Below are positions 1 to 10,653 of a stretch of DNA of 64,000 bases, piece by piece. The notes under the pieces are model-generated. The model was given only the letters and a program-made list of their open reading frames with translations, was not told the origin of the DNA and made no database searches. The position numbers and the translations under genes are program-made. Location of the stretch: positions 10,388,786 through 10,452,785 of the forward strand of contig NC_051100.1 of the NCBI RefSeq assembly GCF_901709675.1, given 5' to 3'. This DNA is from Syngnathus acus. Its lineage: Eukaryota; Chordata; Actinopteri; Syngnathiformes; Syngnathidae. Position 1 is the first letter of the stretch; every line of letters starts with the position of its first letter.

Positions 1-73
1 GTTCACCCATCCCCATTCGGGTCGCCCTTATACATCCCTATTTACGTTCCTTTTTTGGTTCTTCTCACTGGAG

Positions 74-3000
74 GCACTGACCCACCAAGCGGCCGGAGCT
101 CCCCTCTCCCGCTCAGGCCCGACAGCCGGCCGGGCACCCCGCCTCTCTCTTTGACCCCTAAACATTTTCACCTCCCAGGTAGGAGTCGGAGCACACCCTG
201 TCACCGCTCATCTATTTCTAGCTCTAGCTCTATCTCTTTGTTGATATCTCTTTCTCCTTCTTTCTCCTCTCTCTCTCACGCTCTCGCTCTCTCTGTCTCT
301 GTAAATGGAAGTTTGCTAAGTTGCTTTTTAGAGAGAGAGAGTTGAACTTTAGGCTGCTTCTATGGGTAAAACTATGTTATAATAATCATTTATGTAGTGG
401 GCTTTCCATAAATGCTGAAGGCTCTTTAAATGTGATTTCTTCTATTTGACAAATTACAGATCAGGGCAGTAACATCTACAGAAAACCACCCATCTACAAA
501 CAATATGGTACCTTCTTTTTCTTTTCTTTTTACCTTGTTTTCTCTTCTGAATTGTGACTGAATACTAATGTGAGGGGGTTATGAGGCAAAATGTGTAAGA
601 TTATGAATGTTCTGTGTTGAAAATGTTTCATTTAACCTATAGTTGCCCACTGTCAATATATGTGCACTGTTTGAAGTCTGTCTCTGATACTTTCCCAGTG
701 ATCCCTCAAATCAAATTGAACTGTTTATTTTTAGGGGTTAGGGTTATGTTCACTACTCACAAAACATTTGGGATATTTGATGAACCCACAATGCACTTTC
801 TTACAAGTTACAACTTTTTAAGCTTCCCTACACTTTTGGGATATACATGTACAACTTTCTAGAAAATGTAAAATTTTCTAGTTTTAGCACTTTTGGCACA
901 ACGAATACAATTTCCAGTTGAATTGCAATTTGTGTTCACATTTTGATCTCATGAGAACAAGACATCTTACAATCGATCAACAGTACCTCCCCGTTGTGAG
1001 CTTTCAGATAGGATGTTGTCAGAGCGAAGTGACCACTGATTTTAGAGAAAGACTGGGAGAGTCACAGAAAGGCATAGACGTGAACATCCTTGGAGATTTT
1101 CATGACTTACACCTGTTTAGAAATTTGCCACTCAGCAGAGAACAAGTTGTGCAAAAAATATAAGCAGTGAAAGTTGCATTCAAAAGTATAGAGAAAGTGA
1201 AATTAGGTTTACCTTGCAGTTTAGGTTAATCCCGAATTTATTTTGCGAATTGTATATCTCAAAGTAACAATAGCATGTAAAAAAAGTGACATTTCTTATG
1301 AAAATTGCTCCCCGCTGTGAAGCTGACTGTATGTAGCATTTATTGACTTGTCATGTGGAAGAAAGGCTTTGCTTTGTGTACGGCACACATTGCTCTTATG
1401 TGGTTGAACCACTGTCCAAAACGCTGATAGCTCAGTTGCTATGGTTACCAACCTATATACATACAGCTGCCATAGCACGTCAAAGCAAGTCGGCTGATGA
1501 CATCATCAGATCTGCCACCTTCCCTGCCGCCCATGCTCCCTCTCCAGATGACAGCTGGCAGAGCGAGGGTGATTGTTGGCCCTGCTCTAACATTCTATTA
1601 GGTACAGTAGGCTTCTAACGGGCATGCTTGCACTGCAGCCATGGAATGGCAAACCTCGCTTAACTAATTCCTGTTTCCCCCTGTCGCTGCTCTAAATTCT
1701 TAACTGCATCCCTGCTTTAGGCACATCTGGTATCTGGCACATTTATTATGTTCCGCTTGCACACAAAAAAGCTTCTTTTGCTACAGCATTATTTTGCTTA
1801 TGGTAGCGTTAGCATCAGTTTCACTTTTTTATGTTACGTCCCTCTTCGGTGTGCGTATGTCTACAATAAAGCCACAAATGGCTTGGACAGAGATAACTGA
1901 GACTGACTTCAAACTGACATGTGTCCATGTGTCATACATCTGTGCTGTTCTGTGTATTAGTCTAATACTATTAGATGTGCAGAAAATCCAGGGGGTACCA
2001 AAGTTGAACTCACATCATGTCAGCGCACCCAAAGATTCCAAAAAGTCCCCTGTTTGTCTGTCCTGTCAACTCTGTCTCACATTTGTGTTCATTTTGAGAC
2101 CTTGTATATGATTTACTTTCAAGTCTTGATGAATAACGTACAACCAGTGGCAATGCTCCTTTTCTTACTATTATTTATAATTGTTATAATATATCAGTTG
2201 CACTATCCCAACTAAATGTGCATCATGATATCGTCTCGCGGGATGGACATGCAGTGCTAAGAAATTTATTCTGTCCGGGCTGTATTTGGGTCCTGCAGGT
2301 ACAGAGGGAAGAAGACGATCCAGAGAAGAAGAGGAGGAAGATGCCTTGAAAAAAAAGCAGCTTCAGGAAGAACATCTAAACAAGGTCAATCAGATAGTCC
2401 TCATCATAACAATTAGATATTCTGTACATGTTTTTTATCCTTAATTGTCCTCTTCGGAATAGTACTTGACTGCAAAGTGTGATCATATTTAGATTCAGTC
2501 AGGTTTGGGGAAGCTAATTCTCAGGGAGGAAATGGAAAAAGAGCAGATTCGGGAACGCCACGTAAGGAGTGTATCTGCTCAGCGCTATGACACCAAGCAG
2601 GATAACGGGGATGCAGGTAAAGAGAAGCATCAATGAATCAAATTAGGATTTCATCGAACGTATATATAAATGTTTGGAATTTTCAGATCCAACTTCTCCA
2701 ACTAGAACAAACTCTTTGCCTGGATATGGGAGGAATGGCCTTCATCGGGTGAGACCTCAGTCATACACATGTTTATTTATGCACCCTTGTGAATGTCATG
2801 TTGTTGTCCCATGGAAAATGTGCATGAATAAACAACTCTCAAGTGTGTCATATTTTCACAATGGAAGAATATCTTAAACCAAACTAAGCAACATCCTTCC
2901 ACTCTGCAGCCCCAGTCAACAGATTTCACGCAGTACAACAGCTACACTGACATGTGCGGAGGAGGCAGAGGTGAGCATCGCTAGCAGAACATGATTACCG

Positions 3001-6000
3001 AACATATTTCACCAAAAATATAAATATTCCGAAATAGCTTTGCCACTTGTAGCCGACGTGATATTTTAAAATATCTGTTTAACGGTGCCCCCAATGTGTC
3101 GTCAGGGACACGCACGTGGTGTACAGTAGCTAGTACTGACAAGAAATAAGAGAGTGACAGCAAAACCATTAACTGTGAGTCTCATTTTCTGTCCCATTTT
3201 GTCCTGCAGAGTTTCAGGTATGTCCCCCATCTGCTTTTCCACATGGCATGCCTCCTTCACCACAGATTTGCTTGCAGTAGGCCTTTTGCCCTGAATGCAC
3301 ACTGTCCACTCGCGCTACACGCTTGTCGTCGTATGTCATCTAGATGTCACCTACCGGGCATGCAGCCATTTGAAATGCACTGCCCAGTAGCTGAGCAAGT
3401 GTACTCTACGTGCAAAGTGCAAGCACCACCTCATGTGTTGTTGTGTTTGTCTGTATACCAATGTCATAACCCGAGCTAAAAAAAAAATAGATTTTATTTT
3501 TCTTTACAACTTCACCTCAGAAACACATAAACATCCAATTGAACAACATCTGCCAATCATGAATACTAAGATCCTGAACGGTAGTCAAGCTCCTTGCTCC
3601 ATCCAGTGAAAAGTGTACCCACTGTCATAAAACAACAAAATACTCATGCCATTAACCCTGCAGTCCCCTCCCACTATATTATATTTGTGTATGTTCTATT
3701 CTTTAGCACATTAAGGATGGCCGTGCAGCACTTGCAAGGATGGACAGGGGAGTTTCTATGCCTAATATGTTGGAACCCAAAGCAAGTATCTTCTTCTTTT
3801 TGTACTGATGGCAACATGTGAACTACATTGTATGGGCAAAAGTCCACCTTGTTAGTTGTCCCGTCCATCAGGAGTTGGACTTGACTCCTAAATATTCATT
3901 CATTCATTCATTCATCTCCTCTTAAATATTAATAGTGTTACTCATATGTCTTAGAAATATTGTCTAAATGATTGGAAATGACCTGAAATGAAAAAAAAAA
4001 AAAACCTGTTCAAAAGCTGTGTTCCACCTTGTTGCCATGGTGCTAAATGCATTGTAGACTAATCCATGTGACCTTGCTTTGGTCATTTACATATGCATAT
4101 ACTAAGTACACTGACAGTATTAGCTACACATGGAATTTTCAGATGCAGGCCCTTGTAATCATCATTTGTGCCGCCTATATGAAAGGATCTGTATGAAAAA
4201 AAACATTTTAAAGAAATTGCATGAAAAATTCAGGAATTTGAATGGACAGTGGAACCCAAAAGTTGAACCCAATTTGTTCTGAGACACTAGTTGACTACTT
4301 AACTGTGTAGTCATTTTTTTAAGTACAACTCTTAACTGTACCCACTCTTATTTACTAGTCTTAGTGTTCTTCCAGTTGAATGGACACATCCCCATACACT
4401 CCAAAATCTTGCGCAGTTCCAAACTTAAATGGCCAGAAGTCCCAATACTTATGTTCATATATTGTGTGTAAAAAAAACAACAAAAAAAAGTACAGCGAGC
4501 CTACATTATCAATATCTAAAAGTTTCAGCTGTCATATAACCAAAATATTTAAACATAATATTTCCCTATACGTTGATAGAAGTTGATTACTGTACACAGG
4601 GACATCAAATTGAACATCCAAGTTGGCGAAGTTCCAGATTTAGCATGCTGCTTCAGGAGCATTTCTCTAGTGCTTAGCATGCCAGCGTCTTCATGTTCAT
4701 CCGCACATAGCTTTGATTTCTGGGGGCTGGATACTGTATGTGCTATACAGTGGGGAACCAGCACCTAAAATCCCATCTAAAGCACTCATACCACTATATA
4801 CTGAGTATATCGTATATGGGGAATGTCTGAAAATTTGAAATATCGTGTCACAAAAGATATATTTCATATTCAAAATTCAAGTTGAACATACTTGTTGTTT
4901 TTACCCACACGTTCAAAACAAGTCCGCTTGAGTCTGGAGGTCGCTCCAGCACGCCGATGTTCTCCTTGGCCAGGAATTGTCGGATGCTTAGGGCACTGTG
5001 GGCCAACGTGTTGACATGGTAAAGCAGCCACAAGTTTTCCTGCCACAAGTCTCATGTCTTCTCATGTACGGAACGAAGCTAACGCTACAGGATCTTTCTG
5101 GAGACGTGCTGGTTGATCCTTGATGCTCCTCATGTCGAAAATTGCGATCAACTTGACTTTGACTGCCTTGCTTTCTTCTACTGGACTTTTCCACTAAGGG
5201 TTTTGGCATTTGGTTGTACCTACTTGGATTCCTCAATAGTGTTGACTCTCCCTAGAGGGTCTGGTCTCACACTGGCATTAGTTGAGAGCCTGACTCAGAA
5301 GATATTTACAATACATCACAGTTACGTACTTCACAACAATGGCAGTGAAGGGGAAACATGTACTTTGTTGTCCTTGCTTGAAATGTATCATTTGTGACAG
5401 CAGTCTTGGAAATTTTCTGACACACCTCGAAATGGAGCTCCCACTAGTGTGTGGTCAGAAAATTAGAAGAAATATAAACACATTGCTTATCCAGCGCATC
5501 GCCACAATTTTGATTTGCCGCTTTCTTTTCATACAGGTGAAAGTAGGTTTGTAGTTTAGTTTTGTGTGAGGGTTTACTTGGCCAGCATTACTAATGTTAC
5601 CCTTATATAACCATGTCTACCCGTTCCTTCTTGACCTATTGCACGTACGAGTATGCACCCGACTAGCATTTCCCCAAACGACTGCTTTCACTTTCAGTCA
5701 GCCTCCTCTCACATACCTCTTCTCTTGCCTAGTTTTCCCTCTGTCACGATCACAATTAAATTCACGTAGAGTAATTATTCTTTAGTTAACTAAAGACGTT
5801 AATAGTCAAGCAACTTGGGTGTGTGACCCTGTACACTGATGAGTGTTTCCCTCTGAAGGTGTATCCCTATGAAATGCTCATGATAACCAGTAGAGGGAGA
5901 GCTAAACTGCCCAGGGACGTGGACAGAACCAGACTGGAGGTATCGGTGTTTGTCCGCCATTGAAGCTAGATTTTCAAACTTTGTGTAATTGCATGTTACA

Positions 6001-6234
6001 CAAATAGAGCATTAGCAAGAATGTGCAGTATATTGCTTCTCATCATTTTTGCAGTGATCATTTCAATGGCTTTGGTGCTAACCCCAAACTCCCCCTCCTT
6101 TGTTGTCTCCACCTTTTTAGCGCCACTTAGCACCTGAAACGTTCTTTGACATCTTTGGAATGGAGATCCAGGAGTTTGACAGGCTTCCCCTGTGGAAACG
6201 CAACGACATGAAAAAGAGGGCCAAGCTTTTTTAG
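74..6234 (+). CDS. ablim1: Actin-binding LIM protein 1-like, C-terminal half (5' end outside the window)
   Basis: abLIM proteins couple LIM-domain partners to F-actin. Only the linker and C-terminal villin headpiece are in the window; the LIM domains must lie to the left. Exons by splice sites and phase: 74-178, 460-507, 1467-1601, 2299-2384, 2493-2616, 2687-2748, 2910-2970, 3210-3217, 3707-3781, 5859-5939, 6121-6234. The joined frame is open throughout. Recognisable family blocks are [22 protein letters not shown], the coiled stretch [39 protein letters not shown], and a headpiece ending [19 protein letters not shown], the typical abLIM C-terminus with basic actin-binding residues. The first exon (74-178) is least certain; its end, KHFHLP, aligns with the human HFHRP region. 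ABLIM1 is preferred over ABLIM2/3 because of the linker match and nearby habp2, which lies close to ABLIM1 in human. Which fish ohnolog (a or b) is unknown. Confidence 0.9.
508..1466 (+). other. ablim1: ablim1 intron, no gene seen
   Basis: Ordinary AT-rich intron sequence. An open stretch at 918-1163 has no family resemblance, and the flanking exons join in phase without it. Confidence 0.6.
3210..3217 (+). CDS. ablim1: ablim1 8-nt microexon
   Basis: The 8 bases AGTTTCAG sit between a good acceptor (gtcctgcag) and a good donor (gtatgt). The previous exon ends in phase 1 (2970) and the next starts in phase 0 (3707), so exactly two extra bases plus whole codons are needed. With this microexon the join reads GGGR-EFQ-HIKDGR, matching the human ABLIM1 segment that reads RDYQ at the same place. 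Skipping it would shift the frame before the headpiece. Confidence 0.8.
3782..5858 (+). other. ablim1: ablim1 intron with a GC donor (GC-AG intron)
   Basis: The exon encoding MPNMLEPK ends at 3781 and is followed by gcaagt, not gt. The next exon starts at 5859 after ctctgaag and continues in frame with VYPYEML. The only nearby GT, at 3786, would add four bases and break the frame. AAA|gcaagt is the usual form of a GC donor. The intron also holds an (ATTC)n tract at about 3890-3915 and several A-rich runs. No gene was seen in it. Confidence 0.75.
3890..3915. repeat. (ATTC)n tetranucleotide microsatellite
   Basis: About six near-perfect ATTC units lie in the ablim1 GC-AG intron, close to the donor side. 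Confidence 0.8.
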
Positions 6235-7621
6235 CGCTCACAGCAGCGTGCATCTCCAAACATACACATTCAAAACAATAATGTAGGCTAGGTTTTGGTT
6301 TGTTTCCTTTTTTTTTCTACCTTCTGACATGAACTCTGTTTGCTCCGACACTTCCTGAGACTGTCAGCTGAATGGTGCGACTCCTTGCACAGGAAACTCA
6401 TCATCTAGAATCGGTTTCATGTTCAAAAGTGACGAATGAATGATAAATAGGCTCACGATATTTGTATTGATAGCGCTTTTTTTTTCTTGCTTTGCTTTTT
6501 TCCTTTGTATGCTTGTTGCTTCCTGCTGTTTGTTGCTGTTGACTCCTGTGGAACTTTGTAAGTGTGGTAGAACCTTATGACGCCACAGAATGTCCACGCT
6601 TATAGCCTGAACATACATCTGCTTTCCTTTTGCTTGGACCAAAAAAATATTTGGTCCGAAGGTTGCATCAATTGGCTCAATGAGTCCAAAAAAAAAAAAA
6701 ACACTGGGACAAGCAGTCACGTGACCAGGTGAAAGAGTTTTTTGCTGCCTCTACATGGTAATGAACGATCCAAGCATCTACAATACATTAAGCCTTCATC
6801 TTGAATCTTGGACATTGCAGCTTTCATTAAATCCTTAAAAAAAGAAAATGGCTCTCAGGCTCTCTGAAACATGGCCAGACGCTTACCCTTTACATGTATT
6901 GGGAATATAAATCTTAATATATTTTATTGCCATACCCAATATACAGTAAGAGATAATTAGATAATGCACCTAATGTAATCAAGCCTGTGTTTGAAAATCT
7001 TGTTTTATACAGTAAATGAGAACCTACACTGCCGATTGTTGTATTGGACACAAAGCCAATAAAGCTTTAAAATCACCATGAACCACACCATCGCTAGCTG
7101 TACCAAAGCTGCTCATTGCCTCTCTTCTGTTTAGTTTGTGTTTCTCAACCAAGCACACTTACACGGGGTGAGAGGTTGTCTGAGGACGAGGTGACTTTTG
7201 TGGAGCCAACCGCAATATCTGCATGTAAACACTTTTGAGGCTTTCATTTTAAAAATTGGCATTCGGTTTAGTTGTGCAAGTAACTGATCAATTGACACAG
7301 TGGTAAACAATCGTGTATGTGCTAATCAACAGAAATTGATTTGTTGACTGATTTGAATTGATCTAAATCTGGAAAAAAGTATGAACATTTATAGGTGATG
7401 TGCATCTAAACTCAATTAGACAAATGAGATCCAGATCAATATGACAAAATAATTGGATTGGCATGGTTAACTATCTAGTGATGATAATTATTTGAGTGGC
7501 TGATATTCTAAAAATAGTAACCAAATAATCATTTCATGTAGTACAGACCATACAGTGCAGTATAGTAATTCTTGAAATTCTCAGTATATTGTCAAAAGCA
7601 ACATCAATGACCTAGCCAAGG
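6235..7621. other. ablim1 3' UTR and intergenic spacer; no RING exon
   Basis: AT-rich sequence with poly-A/T runs and one AATAAA. I searched both strands for a RING/B-box exon belonging to the following TRIM gene (CxxC plus CxH spacing) and found none. Confidence 0.6.
7058..7063 (+). terminator. ablim1: Candidate ablim1 polyadenylation signal AATAAA
   Basis: An AATAAA lies about 820 bp after the ablim1 stop codon (TAG, 6232-6234), in AT-rich 3' UTR-like sequence without other genes. No cDNA is available to confirm cleavage here. Confidence 0.45.
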
Positions 7622-9425
7622 TTGGAAGTGGAGTCAGCGACTAAGAAATTTTATGCGATTTTTTTGTTCCATTACAACTTAATAAAGCTTAATATGAACT
7701 GTTTATTCAACAGTTTGAGGATGTTGCATGTTCAATATTTGCACCATTCTCTACAGGAGTTGTTAAAAAGTCATCAAGAATGTCTAAAGTTGCAGAGGGA
7801 GGTGGCAAAAGACAGACAGAAGAACCTGGCCGAGCAACAATCGGAAATCTCTGTAAGTTCTCAATGGGAAAGGTCCCTAGCCACAAAATATATTGAAAAC
7901 TGCCAAGAAACAACAATGAAGTGATATTCCTTCATTTGTCATATAATATTAGCCTTTGGACTTTAGGTTGCTCACTTTACACCAACCATTTTGCTTACTT
8001 CTAGCTCGGGTCAGCAAGTAGTTCAGAATGTTCACTTCCCTGATGATGTTTGTGTGACAATAAACATGTATTTAACCTTAAAGAAAACCAAACATTAATA
8101 ATTCCCTAAAATGATGAGTGCTTGTACTTCAGAAAAAGTCCTATGTGATAAAGGAGAGCATAATAAGAAAATATCTGGAGATCCAAGCCATCCTGGACAA
8201 CGATCTGAGGACAACGCTGTCACACTTGGAAGCAGAGGAGCGAGCTGCTGTCTCAACTCTGGACTGGCTCATGGAAAGGAACTGGTCTCTGATGCAGAAG
8301 ACGGAACAGGACCTGGCAGAAATCACAGCAACTCTAGACCATGTGAATTTACATGCTCATGCAATGGTGAATAAGCATGATGGGGCATATCCATAAACGA
8401 GCTGTGCTGTTCTGAGTGAAATTCTCATTCGGTGTAATTATTATAGCATTCCTAAAGCCACAACTATAGTGATGATTGTACAATACATTTTATTTTATTC
8501 CCATTCTCTTGCTTCTTCTCAGCCAGACCATAAAGATCCAGGGGTGATGGATAGGTATGTATCACCACCACAATTAAACAAGCATCATTTAAAATCTTAA
8601 GCGTGACTCACCATGTTTCTATTGCGGATCGACCTCCTCCAGAGGGCCACATGCACTCGATGGGACAGAGTGTTGCAGCGTGAGCTTGGACGCCGCCAAA
8701 GCTGAGCAGATTCTCAGTCTCACCGACAACATGTTTCTGCTCATCTCGTCTCTCACTCCTACCATAAAGAATCTTGTGAAAAGTTGTGAGTTTAACCACA
8801 CATTTTATCTACCATAACTTCATGGTTTATTTTCACTCAATATGTGTCGACAGATTCAAGTGATGTGTGCTTGGATCCAGATACAGCCCATCCCAAGCTG
8901 CTCATATCTCCTCAAGGAGACAGTGTCACCTACACGGACACATGGAAGGAGCTTCCTGACACCCCTTTACGCTTTGACACCACTCTTAATGTCATCAGCT
9001 TGCAAAGTTTCAGTTTTGGCTGTCATTACTGGGAAATGGACGTGACAGGCAAGACCTACTGGGAGCTTGGGGTCACGTATCCCAGCATTCCACGCAAGGG
9101 CATCGCTGAGGACTGCTGGCTGGGTCGAGGAGATGAGTCGTGGTGCGTGGAGTTTTTCGGTGGGGAGTATACAGCCTGGCACCGAGGTGTGCCCCATCGA
9201 CTGCTTGTCACAAAACAGTACTGTCGAATTGGAATTGTGTGTAATTTCCCAGCCGGGTCAGTGATGTTTGTGGGTGCAGACGATATGTCACCGCTGTTCT
9301 GCTTCTGCGCGGGGAGCTTCTCCGACAGCCTCCACTTGGCTTTGTGTCCTGGCCACGATCACAATGGAACCAATGCAAAACCTATTGTAATATGTAATGC
9401 AATATCTTCAGCTCCACTTGTTTGA
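7622..9425 (+). CDS. TRIM-family protein lacking RING and B-box (coiled coil + PRY/SPRY)
   Basis: TRIM proteins are normally RING-type E3 ubiquitin ligases whose C-terminal PRY/SPRY domain recognises the target. Exons: 7757-7852 (96 nt), 8133-8366 (234 nt), 8523-8554 (32 nt), 8643-8785 (143 nt), 8854-9425 (572 nt, stop at 9423-9425). All join in phase (359 codons). The 96/234-nt coiled-coil exons are the standard TRIM layout and equal in size those of the TRIM gene at 15424-18063. The last exon has a PRY start (TAHPKL) and SPRY signature CHYWEMDV with GKTYWELGV. No RING/B-box exon is visible upstream. Instead the 96-nt exon's frame stays open back to an ATG at 7622, so a RING-less protein of up to about 403 residues could be made. 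Alternatives are a decaying gene, or a first exon lost from the assembly or lying outside the searched spacer. The specific TRIM name is not recognised. Confidence 0.75.
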
Positions 9426-9479
9426 GATTCATTCCCAAGCCTATGGGCTGATCTTTAATTCACCAAACAAACATGTTTT

Positions 9480-9605
9480 TGAAATATGGAAGGAAACCGA
9501 ATAACGCAGGGAAAGCCCACACATGCATAGTGAGAACATGCAGCTGGGATTCAAACCCAGAACCACAGACTGTGAGACAGATATTACCATTCCATCACTC
9601 CTTTT
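9480..9605. repeat. Degenerate non-LTR (L2-like) fragment
   Basis: The stretch reading AAAGCCCACACATGCATAG, GAGAACATGCA and GGGATTCAAACCCAGAACC, followed by CTGTGAGACAG, resembles the '...CCCACGCAGGCACGGGAGAACATGCAAACTC...GGGATTGAACCCGGGACC' block near the 3' end of L2-type LINEs in many fish genomes. It is short and decayed. Family assignment is by recollection of the motif only. Confidence 0.45.
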
Positions 9606-10570
9606 GAGGAAAAGTAGCTGGGGTTGTGAGTCGCATTAACTTTTCTGACTTTAGAATGAACTTTACAGTAAATTAGTGGCTCAAATGCTGCGTGAACAAC
9701 AATTAGGGTCGGTGGTCTGGCGGTCTATCAATTTAGCTTCTCTTGGAATTCTAATATTTAACAGACAGACTAAACATGAGTCAGCCTCAAGACAAGTCGG
9801 ACAATATTTTTATAGCCTTCCAATCCTATTAGTGTCGTAACAATAACAACAGTTATATAAAGTGTTTTAGATGATCTCTTGAAGAATCTGTTAGCTTTGT
9901 TGACACTGTGGCCAGTTTCATTTTGACACAGGCTTTACTTTCTCCTAAAAAAAACTTTTTAAATTATAGAGGGGCATTGCAAGACAATACTTTCCCATGT
10001 CTAGGATTTCTGAGTATTTAACAATAGTTTGATATAACCAAACCATATAATAACACCTCAAATCCTCTTGTCCATTAGTCTGGATTTTAAATTACACTGC
10101 ACTGGGTTTGGGGTGAAATGAGTTTAAATAGCAGTGGTCGTTTTTTTTGAGAGTCAGCCAGTGTATGTAGATCCAAAGTCTACAGTCAAACAAATAAGTT
10201 CCTTGAAAATGAACCTTTCCCTTAGGGTCACAAAATGGGGTGGTTGTCGGGGCAGACATACACTATTCCATGAGCCCATAACTGCAATGTAACAAAAAAC
10301 CACATCAGAAACCAATAGTAATATTTCATAATCACTATAACGTGAATGTTTTGCAAAACTTCTTCTTAGTCCTTTGATTGCAAACTCTAGAGAAATCTAA
10401 CTAGGCCTACACAAGGAAGGTTCTTAGTTTTTTGTATTAAAATCCATGGTTGAGTCAGCTGAACAAAATTGTGTTTGTAACAATATATCCTGAAAGGTAG
10501 CTATAGAAAACAATCAATATCATCGACCGCTAGGATGCCAGACTAAGGTGAATCAAAGGTTAGTGTACTC

Positions 10571-10584
10571 ATGCAAATGTTTAC
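10571..10584 (+). promoter_or_regulatory. habp2: Overlapping octamer (ATGCAAAT) and FOXA-like (TGTTTAC) motifs upstream of habp2
   Basis: A perfect octamer at 10571-10578 overlaps TGTTTAC at 10578-10584, about 70 bp before the habp2 ATG. FOXA sites are common in promoters of liver-expressed plasma proteins such as HABP2. Short motifs occur by chance, so this is only suggestive. No clear TATA box was identified. Confidence 0.3.
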
Positions 10585-10653
10585 ACAAGTGAGAGCGATT
10601 TGCTGCTGCACACTCATTTCATTTGTCTGCGTGTCTTCTCATCTGGTGCCAAC

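Larger units (their letters stand above)
9426..10653. other. Intergenic spacer between the TRIM gene and habp2
   Basis: TRIM 3' flank followed by the habp2 5' flank. Apart from the LINE-like fragment and the proximal habp2 motifs, I see no coding exon. Confidence 0.55.

Noticed and set aside
918-1163. 81-codon open frame in ablim1 intron
   Set aside because: No recognisable domain, no matching splice sites, and the flanking ablim1 exons join in phase without it.
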